This document shows, one piece after another, positions 1 through 5,041 of a stretch of DNA of 5,041 nt. Under the pieces are notes generated by a model. The model was not told where the DNA came from. It saw nothing but the letters and a program-made list of their open reading frames with translations, and ran no database searches. Source of the DNA: Cytophagales bacterium (lineage in GTDB: Bacteria > Bacteroidota > Bacteroidia > Cytophagales > JAAEPT01); assembly GCA_011524675.1 (NCBI GenBank), contig WTJX01000662.1, positions 1 to 5,041 of the forward strand, given 5' to 3'. A program made the position numbers and the translations under genes. Within the stretch, counting starts at the first letter, position 1. Each line of letters begins with the position of its first letter.

Positions 1-425
1 CAATCACTTTTAGTTGTTTCTTTTCTAATGACAGTATCCAATAAGAACTCTATGCGCACATCTGCTGCTACATCTAGAAATTCATTTGGTGTATTGATTG
101 TGTCTGCATTTGTCCTTCGGAAGTCTTCATTCAAGATTTGTATTTGCTGTTCTATCTCTTCGAGAGGAACATTTTGTTCACTATAGTCAGGATGATACAG
201 CACATGTACGGCTACCCTTATCCTATAGCCTTTAAGCCCTGTTTCTTCATTGTTTAATGCTCTTTGGTTGTTGGTGAAACGATGTTCTCTACAGTCATGT
301 CGCAAACCATTATATTTCACTTGAAAAGGAATGCTAGAGAGACACCCACGGTGTATAGGAGGTGTCTGACTTTTAGCTAAGAAAAAACTAAAAAAAAGAA
401 GAGAGAGGAATAATGTTTTCTTCAT
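1..425 (-). CDS. Secreted M43-family (pappalysin/cytophagalysin-like) zinc metalloprotease, N-terminal part, cut by left window edge
   Basis: I translated this frame by hand; it stays open for 141 codons from the ATG at 425-423 to the left edge. Residues 1-20 are a Sec-type signal peptide: two lysines after Met, a Leu/Phe-rich core, then AKSQ, a usual Bacteroidota cleavage region. Residues 69-78 (IRVAVHVLYH), 96-108 (QILNEDFRRTNAD) and 111-129 (NTPNEFLDVAADVRIEFLL) match the conserved stretch that precedes the catalytic domain in M43 proteases. Family members are secreted endopeptidases with an HExxHxxGxxH zinc site; that site should lie beyond the left edge, so activity cannot be judged here. 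An in-frame ATG at 449-447 would add eight residues (MTNTAILF) before the MKK. I prefer 425 because it gives a standard signal peptide, although 449 has the more A-rich upstream context. No Shine-Dalgarno is seen at either start. It is transcribed away from the DUF3592 gene. Confidence 0.88.
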   Translation of the reverse strand, partial: MKKTLFLSLLFFSFFLAKSQTPPIHRGCLSSIPFQVKYNGLRHDCREHRFTNNQRALNNEETGLKGYRIRVAVHVLYHPDYSEQNVPLEEIEQQIQILNEDFRRTNADTINTPNEFLDVAADVRIEFLLDTVIRKETTKSD

Positions 426-462
426 AAAAAGGATAGCTGTATTTGTCATTTTAATAAGTAAG

Positions 463-487
463 TTGAACTTGACCGATGTAAGTTCAA
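463..487. repeat. 8-bp perfect inverted repeat in front of the M43 protease gene
   Basis: TTGAACTT (463-470) and AAGTTCAA (480-487) are exact inverted copies separated by 9 bases. The repeat lies 14 bases upstream of the alternative protease start at 449 and 38 bases upstream of the preferred start at 425. It could be an operator or a weak leader hairpin. There is no direct evidence for either role. Confidence 0.45.
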
Positions 488-567
488 AGTCTAGACTACT
501 TTCATAAAAATATTTTTAAAGATATACTATTTCAAAGTGTTTTACCATCTTTTAGGGTAGTAAAAAC

Positions 568-583
568 AAGAATTCTTAAGAAT
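568..583. promoter_or_regulatory. Overlapping palindromes, possible operator
   Basis: AAGAATTCTT (568-577) and ATTCTTAAGAAT (572-583) are perfect palindromes that overlap, giving three alternating half-sites AAGAA, TTCTT, AAGAA. They end 7 bases before the TTG box of the forward promoter candidate at 591, a position where a regulator could bind. Palindromes arise easily in A/T-rich DNA, so the operator reading is an inference. Confidence 0.35.
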
Positions 584-590
584 ACCTGTA

Positions 591-622
591 TTGCAAAATG
601 TAAGTTCATTAGATTAGGTTTG
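591..622 (+). promoter_or_regulatory. Bacteroidota-type promoter candidate upstream of the DUF3592 gene
   Basis: TTG (591-593) and TAGGTTTG (615-622) match the -33 and -7 boxes of the Bacteroidota primary sigma factor (TTG / TAnnTTTG) with a 21-bp spacer, inside the usual range. This is the only exact -7 match on the plus strand of the spacer. Transcription would begin near 628, giving the DUF3592 gene a leader of about 185 bases that includes the 8-bp tandem repeat, or first serving the small ORF at 640. Confidence 0.45.
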
Positions 623-639
623 CTATATTGTATATTTTT

Positions 640-735
640 ATGAGCTTGAATACAAGGAACGACCATGTCAAATGTCAAAGGTCTAATGTGGTGTTAATGC
701 AAATAGACAAGAACATGATTAAAAAACTACAATAA
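640..735 (+). CDS. Doubtful 31-codon ORF
   Basis: The frame runs from ATG at 640 to TAA at 733-735 and encodes a 31-residue polar, basic peptide beginning MSLNTRNDHVK. It starts about 12 bases after the predicted transcription start of the 591-622 promoter, which would make it nearly leaderless. I recognise no family, signal or membrane segment. It may be a chance frame in the leader of the DUF3592 gene, and the ATG lies within A/T-rich sequence without a ribosome-binding site. Confidence 0.12.
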   Translation: MSLNTRNDHVKCQRSNVVLMQIDKNMIKKLQ

Positions 736-762
736 CTGTCTAAATACAAGATAATTATTAAC

Positions 763-794
763 TTGAATACTCGAATACAAGAACACTTGAACAC
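763..794. repeat. Four tandem 8-bp units (NNGAANAC)
   Basis: Four consecutive 8-bp units, TTGAATAC, TCGAATAC, AAGAACAC and TTGAACAC, share the pattern NNGAANAC without gaps. The array ends 21 bases before the DUF3592 start codon. A related stretch lies upstream at 646-660, where TTGAATAC is followed by AAGGAAC; the words GAATACAAGAAC (773-784) and GAATACAAGGAAC (648-660) differ by one base. The array is probably a decayed microsatellite-like repeat, and whether it varies between strains or affects expression is unknown. Confidence 0.5.
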
Positions 795-815
795 ATTTTA
801 ACCATATTTTAAATT

Positions 816-1127
816 ATGATAAAAATCATAGTAATATTCGTCGGCTTAGTTTTTTCTTTTGCTGGAGCTTATTTATTTCAACGAAGCCAAAGGATTTATT
901 ATACAGGCACACATGTCAAGGCTAAGATTATCGGTTATGATTATCGTAATAGTCGTGGGAGGGCGGTTCACTATCCTATCATCCAATTTAATAATCAAGA
1001 AAAAGAAGAAATCATTGACACCTTGTCTGAATCTTCTTCTCGTTATAAAGAGGAAAGCGATGAAATTGCTGTTACTTATTTGAAAAAAGAAAATGAGTAT
1101 GAATATGTAAGAGATAGTATTGGGTGA
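816..1127 (+). CDS. DUF3592-like small membrane protein, apparently shortened by an in-frame TGA
   Basis: This 103-residue frame starts at ATG 816, preceded by A/T-rich sequence with no Shine-Dalgarno. Residues 3-22 form one hydrophobic membrane segment. Residues about 33-98 resemble the DUF3592 fold: a KAKIIGYDY strand (the family's 'G-V-V' region), a conserved-type YPIIQF strand (53-58), then a Tyr-containing turn and an acidic strand (DEIAVTYLKKEN) where the family usually reads 'G..V.VLYDP.N'. Family members normally have a second membrane helix right after this domain. Here it is missing from the ORF but present in the same frame beyond the TGA at 1125-1127. The DUF3592 role is not known; it is thought to be an extracytoplasmic beta domain anchored by two helices. 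The family call rests on pattern resemblance, not a search. Confidence 0.7.
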   Translation: MIKIIVIFVGLVFSFAGAYLFQRSQRIYYTGTHVKAKIIGYDYRNSRGRAVHYPIIQFNNQEKEEIIDTLSESSSRYKEESDEIAVTYLKKENEYEYVRDSIG

Positions 1128-1211
1128 AGAATCATATTTCCAAGTGTTTTCTTTGTGCTTGGTTGCATTGTATTGTATATAGGCATAGTCAAATCTCATA
1201 CCCTAAGATAG
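1125..1211 (+). pseudogene. In-frame continuation of the DUF3592 gene after a TGA codon (second membrane helix)
   Basis: Reading on from TGA 1125-1127 in the same frame gives 27 further codons up to TAG 1209-1211. They begin RIIFPSVFFVLG and continue CIVLYIGIVKSHTLR, that is, a hydrophobic helix of about 20 residues followed by a basic tail. This is what a full-length DUF3592 protein should have at this place. Decoding the TGA as Trp would give an uninterrupted 131-residue protein with two membrane segments. The simplest reading is a TGG-to-TGA nonsense mutation or a base-call error; stop-codon readthrough is possible but unsupported. The other complete genes in the window end in TAA and give no sign of a changed genetic code. 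Confidence 0.6.
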
Positions 1212-1224
1212 GATATGATTCTAA

Positions 1225-1261
1225 AAAAAGCTTTGCAAAACCATGTTTTGCAAAGCTTTTT
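1225..1261. terminator. Bidirectional intrinsic terminator between convergent genes
   Basis: The arms 1225-1240 (AAAAAGCTTTGCAAAA) and 1246-1261 (TTTTGCAAAGCTTTTT) are perfectly complementary, and C1241 can pair with G1245, giving a 17-bp stem with the loop CAT. On the plus strand the stem ends in a T run. On the minus strand the A run at 1223-1229 supplies seven Ts. It lies 14 bases after the TAG at 1211 and 46 bases beyond the DUF1501 stop, so it can end transcription from both sides. Confidence 0.85.
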
Positions 1262-1306
1262 GCTTTAATATTTCCAACGCTTCTGCTTTTATCCGCCAAG
1301 ACATCA

Positions 1307-3103
1307 TTATATCTTAATCAATTTTGTTGTTTTACTCATACCGTCGGCACTTAGGCTAATGAGGTATTGCCCCGAAGGTAGATCACTTAGCTCTAAAGGA
1401 ATCACTTGATTGCCTTGTGCTAACTGCCTTGCATTGAAAAAGGTTTTTACTACTTGTCCTTTTTGATTATACAAGCGTAACGAAAATGTAGCTTGATAGG
1501 GGATGTTCAGCTCTAGCGTTGCCATATCTATCACAGGGTTTGGGTATGGGGCTGCTATTTGTATCGCATCGAATAAATTTTGCTTCATGGTGGCACTACT
1601 AGCGGTTACATCACCCAAAAAGGACAAGTATTTATCTGTCCCTTCCCAGTTGGCACTATCTTCTTGTGCGCTTATCGTACCATGATTAGGGTCTATGATA
1701 CTTGGGATGTCTGCATCATCTACGTCAAACCAATGCTTCAGCAAGGTAGTATATACCCTACGGTAGTCTGTTTTATATTTTAAGTCTCTACGGTTGAGCA
1801 GTTCATCTTCGGTAGCGGCTAGAGAGCTTGCATCATTTTCTTTTACTACGCCTCCATTGATGGCTTTGCCTACGACTAGATCATAGGTAGCCCAGCCGTG
1901 GTCTGTTCCAAATCCGTTGTCAGCAATCTGACGGCTAAATTCTGAGGTAGTGATGGTGATGACATCTTCTTCTCTACCTATGCTTGCAAGGTCTTCTTGG
2001 AATGCCGCCAACGCCTGCGATAGATGATATGCCTTAGCTGCATGTTCACCTAGAGTACTATCATAGGTTTCTACTTGAGCAGAATGAGTGTCAAAGCCTC
2101 CCATTCTGATGAGGAAAATTTGAGTATCTATTCCTCCATTGATGAGGGTAGCAATGTTTTTTAAGTTTTTGGATAAAGGGTTTGTTCCACCGCTAGAAGG
2201 CGCAAAAGGGTACCTATCGGGATAACTAGCTTCTCGATCGTCTCCTCCTCCTGCATCATATAGTTCTTTAATGCGAAAGGAATATTTGTCGGCATCTCGC
2301 TCTAGGTTGATGAGCCAATCCATTTGGCTATAATAAGCTGTGTCGGCCAATGCCGCAGGTGGGTAGCCTATTTTTCCTGTCCCTAGGGTGCTTTCTTGCT
2401 CATTATCATTGATGCCTTCTAAGCCTTGTGCTCCGTCGGGATTTGTTACATCATTACCATTCACTAAGGTGTTGAAAGTTTCTGGAGTACTTACAGCAAT
2501 GGATGCGGGTAGCTTATCTGTAAAGTGAAAAGGTAGCGATGGAGATACTACTCCCAACTCCAAGGCCAGTGGATCGGGGTAGGTTTCACTAGGGAAATCA
2601 TCTGGATAGTTGTCTATATCACTCCCTAACTTATGTTCCAAGAAACGTGCTACCCAACCAGAACCATAATAGTCATTAAAGCCTCCTCCCATGGCTCTGA
2701 TATCACGACCACGAAAGTGAGAGCCATTATTCGTTTGTGTTCCTACATTAGGTACAAGTGCTGCTTTTCCTTGATCCCACAGTTGTTTGAGTCCTACCAT
2801 ATCGGGATGCAGGCTAAATTCATCTCCAAAACCGAGAGATAAGGTAGCCCTTCTTCCAGAAGCAGGTAGTGCTATGCGTGGACGCTTGAATACATACACA
2901 TCTCTTTGCGCTGTTCCCACCGAAGGAGGAAAAAAGTTTAATACATCGTTTCCACCATGCAGCTGGATGATGACCAGTTTTTTGGTGGTATTGGTCGTTC
3001 TTTTGTTGACACCGAAGGCTTTTAGTGGTAGCCCTCCTAACATCATGCTTGATCCTGCGCCTAGCATGGTGGTTTTGATAAAGTCTCTTCTTGTTGTTGC
3101 CAT
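1307..3103 (-). CDS. DUF1501 family protein with twin-arginine leader and C-terminal T9SS sorting domain
   Basis: This 598-residue protein begins with TRRDFIK (residues 4-10), a good fit to the S/T-RR-x-F-L/I-K twin-arginine motif, then a hydrophobic stretch (about 11-27) and a likely cleavage region near LKA (27-29). The body carries the DUF1501 hallmarks in order: QLHGGND (47-53), HPDM (99-102), GSHFRGRDI (127-135), MGGFDTH (334-340), TSEFSR (386-391), GTDHGW (399-404) and YTTLLKHWFD (451-460). The family belongs to the alkaline phosphatase/sulfatase superfamily by known classification; the Asp/His in GGFDTH and TDHG are the likely metal-site residues, but no substrate is established. Residues about 512-598 are a type A T9SS sorting domain with YPNP (520-523), LYNQKGQVV, LPSGQYLI and a final KTTKLIKI, which implies cell-surface display or release. 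The ATG at 3103 follows the DUF1800 stop after two bases, so translation is probably coupled. Confidence 0.95.
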   Translation of the reverse strand: MATTRRDFIKTTMLGAGSSMMLGGLPLKAFGVNKRTTNTTKKLVIIQLHGGNDVLNFFPPSVGTAQRDVYVFKRPRIALPASGRRATLSLGFGDEFSLHPDMVGLKQLWDQGKAALVPNVGTQTNNGSHFRGRDIRAMGGGFNDYYGSGWVARFLEHKLGSDIDNYPDDFPSETYPDPLALELGVVSPSLPFHFTDKLPASIAVSTPETFNTLVNGNDVTNPDGAQGLEGINDNEQESTLGTGKIGYPPAALADTAYYSQMDWLINLERDADKYSFRIKELYDAGGGDDREASYPDRYPFAPSSGGTNPLSKNLKNIATLINGGIDTQIFLIRMGGFDTHSAQVETYDSTLGEHAAKAYHLSQALAAFQEDLASIGREEDVITITTSEFSRQIADNGFGTDHGWATYDLVVGKAINGGVVKENDASSLAATEDELLNRRDLKYKTDYRRVYTTLLKHWFDVDDADIPSIIDPNHGTISAQEDSANWEGTDKYLSFLGDVTASSATMKQNLFDAIQIAAPYPNPVIDMATLELNIPYQATFSLRLYNQKGQVVKTFFNARQLAQGNQVIPLELSDLPSGQYLISLSADGMSKTTKLIKI

Positions 3104-3105
3104 GC

Positions 3106-4851
3106 TTACATCAATAAAAATTCAGGTGTTTGTAATATACTGTTAAAGGCAACTTCAAGAATATCTCTTAAATCATCTTCTTTGCCCAATACTCCCCAGT
3201 TGTCTTCCCAATAGTTTGCCGCTAGAGCATCTGCTTCTATTCTAAAAACATCTGTATAAAAATAGTCTAAACGATCTGCTTGTATGCTTACATCTTCTTC
3301 GGCATATGGAAACCAATAACTAATAATTTCTTTTAGGGTAGCTTCGGGAGTAGTTCCCATATCTGGAAAGTTGTTTTCTACATAGCTAAGGCTATCGGCA
3401 TAGCCACTTAGTAAGGCTTGGATATAACTATAACGATTAGCAAGTGTGTTGGCAGAAATCCAGTTTCTATCAAACAAAGGGGCTTGGTGAAAGGGAGCAT
3501 AGCCTGCTACTTCAAAAGGCTGATAAAATTCAAAATCCATCTTATTTTTCATCCACCCTCTAATGCCTGCTGTCAAGCTTACATAGTCTTCATTTTCGGT
3601 GTCATACGCTGGAAACTGATACTCAAATATATTGAGTGAGCCTAACACATAGTCTAGAGGTGTTTTGATGAGGTTACCTTGTGATTCGTAAAAATGTTCG
3701 CTTTTAAGTAAGGTCTTTACCGTTTCCTGTAGTTTGTAGCCACTATCACGAAATACTTGTGCCAAAGGAACGATGATACTTTCTTCGATGTCATCTACTC
3801 CATTGCTTGTAATTTCTCTATTGATATAAAATCTGTATAGCTTACGACAGATGTATTTGGAAGCTTCTTCTGTTGTATTAAAAATAGCTTCTACAAATAG
3901 GTCTATTTCTTCTTCTATGCTTTCAAGCGTTGCCGTGGTTGTTGTAGGTGTTATGGTTGTGCTTCCCAAGCGATTGCTAAATGTTTTTGGGTCGTTGTCA
4001 TGACGAGCGGTATTGCCATGCAATTTGGCTTTGGGCAAGCCTGTCATACTGTCTTGATAGGCTTCTAAGAAATGTTGTGAACGAGTGATATAAGAGGTGG
4101 TATCATCGTCTGGGTCTATGACTGCTTCGGCTTCTGTCCCTAAGGTAGTGAGTCCTGTAAATATCCTTGCACCAGTTTCTATATCTTCTTCTTTAAAGAA
4201 AAAGTAGTCTATATTCTCACCATCGGTCTCATTGGTCATACCTTCGGTACTGTAGCTTTCTCCTTTTCCTATGGAAAAAAGTTCTAGCAGCTCACGGCAA
4301 AAGTTTTCATTAAGGTTTCCTTTGATGTTTTTGGTCGTGTCTAAGTATAATACCATTGCTTCGTCGGTACACATCTTTTTGACCAAGGTTTTAAAGTTGA
4401 AATCTTCACCTGTACTGGTAGAGCTGTCTACATCAAAAGCAAACTGACGGAACAATGCTGACTGATGGTAAGAAGAAATAGAGCTAGTAGCGTCTATCTG
4501 ATTGGTGAAAAAGGTATGTAGAAAGAAACTTAATTTTTCTTGTGCGGTATTGTCATGATACATTTTGCCTAGCAACCAATTCAAGAAAACAGGTCTTTTT
4601 TCTGAATCTAATGTCCATCGAGTGGCAAGAAAGTCATCTTCATTAGTAAATATCTTATACCCGTCTTCATCTTGAGGGTCATAATCAAAAACATTGGTCG
4701 CGCTTGTAAATAAAAAATCTACTGCATCTTCCATGCTCAAGCTTGCCAAATGGTCAATATTTGCTTTGGTACTTCGGTAGGAGGCTCTTCTCTGCAAGTG
4801 AGCAGCCGTTTGTGTGTCCCATGTACCTGTGTAAGGAGATAATGAAGCCAA
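3106..4851 (-). CDS. DUF1800 family protein, first gene of the DUF1800-DUF1501 operon, TTG start
   Basis: The 581-residue product shows DUF1800 features throughout: TAAHLQRRA (15-23), KLSFFLHTFFTNQ (106-118), MVLYLDTTKNIKGNLNENF (166-184) followed by CRELLELFSIGKG (185-197), DIETGARIFTGLT (223-235), HDNDPKTF (284-291), SKYICRKLYRFYI (331-343), a divergent form of the 'P.eVaGW' region (about 430-466) and a final TPEFLLM. The start is TTG at 4851-4849: a stop (TAG) lies three codons upstream, the next in-frame ATG is codon 40, and the family similarity begins by residue 11. There is no signal peptide or membrane segment. A Thr-rich stretch (298-308) separates two domains. The protein's function is unknown; by constant pairing with DUF1501 it is presumed to act with it. 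Many acidic residues are visible. It overlaps nothing and precedes its partner by two bases. Confidence 0.94.
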   Translation of the reverse strand: MASLSPYTGTWDTQTAAHLQRRASYRSTKANIDHLASLSMEDAVDFLFTSATNVFDYDPQDEDGYKIFTNEDDFLATRWTLDSEKRPVFLNWLLGKMYHDNTAQEKLSFFLHTFFTNQIDATSSISSYHQSALFRQFAFDVDSSTSTGEDFNFKTLVKKMCTDEAMVLYLDTTKNIKGNLNENFCRELLELFSIGKGESYSTEGMTNETDGENIDYFFFKEEDIETGARIFTGLTTLGTEAEAVIDPDDDTTSYITRSQHFLEAYQDSMTGLPKAKLHGNTARHDNDPKTFSNRLGSTTITPTTTTATLESIEEEIDLFVEAIFNTTEEASKYICRKLYRFYINREITSNGVDDIEESIIVPLAQVFRDSGYKLQETVKTLLKSEHFYESQGNLIKTPLDYVLGSLNIFEYQFPAYDTENEDYVSLTAGIRGWMKNKMDFEFYQPFEVAGYAPFHQAPLFDRNWISANTLANRYSYIQALLSGYADSLSYVENNFPDMGTTPEATLKEIISYWFPYAEEDVSIQADRLDYFYTDVFRIEADALAANYWEDNWGVLGKEDDLRDILEVAFNSILQTPEFLLM

Positions 4852-4878
4852 GGTTTTCTATTTTTTAATTTTATCTAA

Positions 4879-4886
4879 CAAAAATA
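4879..4886 (-). promoter_or_regulatory. Possible -7 box for the DUF1800-DUF1501 operon
   Basis: On the minus strand 4886-4879 reads TATTTTTG, an exact TAnnTTTG match, 27 bases before the TTG start codon; transcription would start near 4873 with a leader of about 20 bases. No TTG is found at the expected -33 distance, and the surroundings are A/T-rich, so a chance match is quite possible. Confidence 0.3.
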
Positions 4887-4942
4887 AGTTTTTAATCGAA
4901 TAAAAAAAAGGCGTTGTCTTATTAGCTTTGAAAATAATATCA

Positions 4943-4950
4943 TAGTTTTG
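4943..4950 (+). promoter_or_regulatory. Possible -7 box directed towards the right edge
   Basis: TAGTTTTG is an exact TAnnTTTG match, and a second one, TAGCTTTG, lies 20 bases upstream at 4923-4930. Neither has a TTG at the usual spacing; the closest, 4914-4916, is 26 bases before the downstream box. If active, it would transcribe the G/C-richer patch at 4970-5041 and whatever follows outside the window. Confidence 0.2.
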
Positions 4951-4969
4951 TATAGCTTATTTAATAAAC

Positions 4970-5041
4970 ATGAAACCCGCACGGCGGGAGCGAAAAAACG
5001 AAGGTTAAAGTAGCTCTTGACACATAGGGCTGAAGCGTTAA
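4970..5041. other. Unidentified G/C-richer patch at the right edge
   Basis: From about 4970 the base composition changes to roughly half G+C, clearly above the A/T-rich spacer just before it (4852-4969). A hairpin CCCGC-ACG-GCGGG lies at 4976-4988. A 12-codon plus-strand frame (ATG 4970 to TAA 5006-5008) encodes only MKPARRERKNEG and is probably not a gene. On the minus strand two frames are open at the edge: one ends at TAA 4963-4961, the other at TAG 4877-4875; neither product resembles a family I know. The patch may be the edge of a dispersed repeat, a structured RNA, or the end of a neighbouring gene. Confidence 0.3.

Larger units (their letters stand above)
426..815. other. Divergent A/T-rich intergenic region with several short repeats
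   Basis: This 390-bp spacer separates the divergent M43 protease and DUF3592 genes. It has stop codons in all frames apart from a 31-codon ORF, and I find no RNA gene. From left to right it holds an 8-bp inverted repeat (463-487), a pair of overlapping palindromes (568-583), a forward promoter candidate (591-622), a tandem ATGTCAA doublet (665-678) and an 8-bp tandem repeat (763-794). The 11-bp word ATGTAAGTTCA occurs twice, at 476-486 and 598-608. No exact TAnnTTTG box faces the protease gene; the nearest is TAGACTTTG (493-485, minus), which has one base too many. Confidence 0.7.

Noticed and set aside
298..425. Active-site search in the protease fragment
   Set aside because: No HExxH is present in the visible 141 residues; this reflects the window edge and not a lost active site, as the motif normally lies further downstream.
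1125..1127. TGA as selenocysteine codon
   Set aside because: I see no stable stem-loop directly after the TGA, the protein type has no redox site here, and Trp is the natural residue from a one-base change.
873..1199. 108-codon minus-strand frame opposite the DUF3592 gene
   Set aside because: It is antisense to a frame with recognisable domain structure, and its product (Phe/Ile/Asn-rich) shows no family features.
1225..1261. Long perfect inverted repeat as the end of a mobile element
   Set aside because: The 3-base loop, flanking T/A runs and location between two convergent genes fit a bidirectional terminator; there is no transposase.
1124..1354. 76-codon plus-strand frame after the DUF3592 stop
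   Set aside because: It runs in another frame through the terminator hairpin and into the end of the DUF1501 gene; the same-frame continuation to 1211 explains the membrane-like stretch better.
2787..3146. 119-codon plus-strand frame antisense to the DUF1501 start
   Set aside because: It is the shadow of the strongly conserved N-terminal part of DUF1501, with no promoter or family resemblance.
4875..5039. 54-codon minus-strand frame open at the right edge, ending 24 bases before DUF1800
   Set aside because: The product is low in recognisable features, covers the A/T-rich spacer and the candidate promoter, and is more likely a chance open frame.

Overview
The window looks like a chromosomal segment of a Bacteroidota member, probably of the Cytophagales type. 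Four signs point there. One protein ends in a type A type IX secretion (T9SS) sorting domain. One gene encodes the N-terminal part of an M43 (pappalysin/cytophagalysin) protease with the wording typical of that phylum. Shine-Dalgarno sequences are absent before all starts, and some spacers carry Bacteroidota-style promoter boxes (TTG / TAnnTTTG). The spacers are strongly A/T-rich. Genus and species cannot be told from the sequence.

Layout from left to right. Positions 1-425 (minus) hold the first 141 codons of a secreted M43-family metalloprotease that runs off the left edge. Positions 426-815 are a divergent, A/T-rich spacer with an 8-bp inverted repeat, two overlapping palindromes, a plausible forward promoter, a doubtful 31-codon ORF and a short 8-bp tandem repeat. 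Positions 816-1127 (plus) encode a small DUF3592-like membrane protein. Its reading frame continues past the TGA into a clear second membrane segment that ends at a TAG at 1209-1211, so the gene appears to be interrupted by a single nonsense codon. A perfect 17-bp hairpin at about 1225-1261 then separates it from the convergent gene.

Positions 1307-4851 (minus) form a two-gene operon. The upstream gene encodes a DUF1800 protein (TTG start at 4851). Two bases after its stop begins a DUF1501 protein with a twin-arginine-type leader and a C-terminal T9SS sorting domain. These two families are very often found side by side in bacteria and presumably act together, but their biochemical role is unsettled. 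Here only the DUF1501 member carries visible export signals.

Positions 4852-5041 hold the operon's upstream region and, from about 4970, a more G/C-rich patch with a CCCGC/GCGGG hairpin that I cannot identify. There are no tRNA or rRNA genes, CRISPR arrays or recognisable insertion sequences. The points most worth checking are the interrupted DUF3592 gene, the asymmetric export signals of the DUF1501/DUF1800 pair, and the unexplained right-edge patch. I see no clear evidence of a wholly new system.
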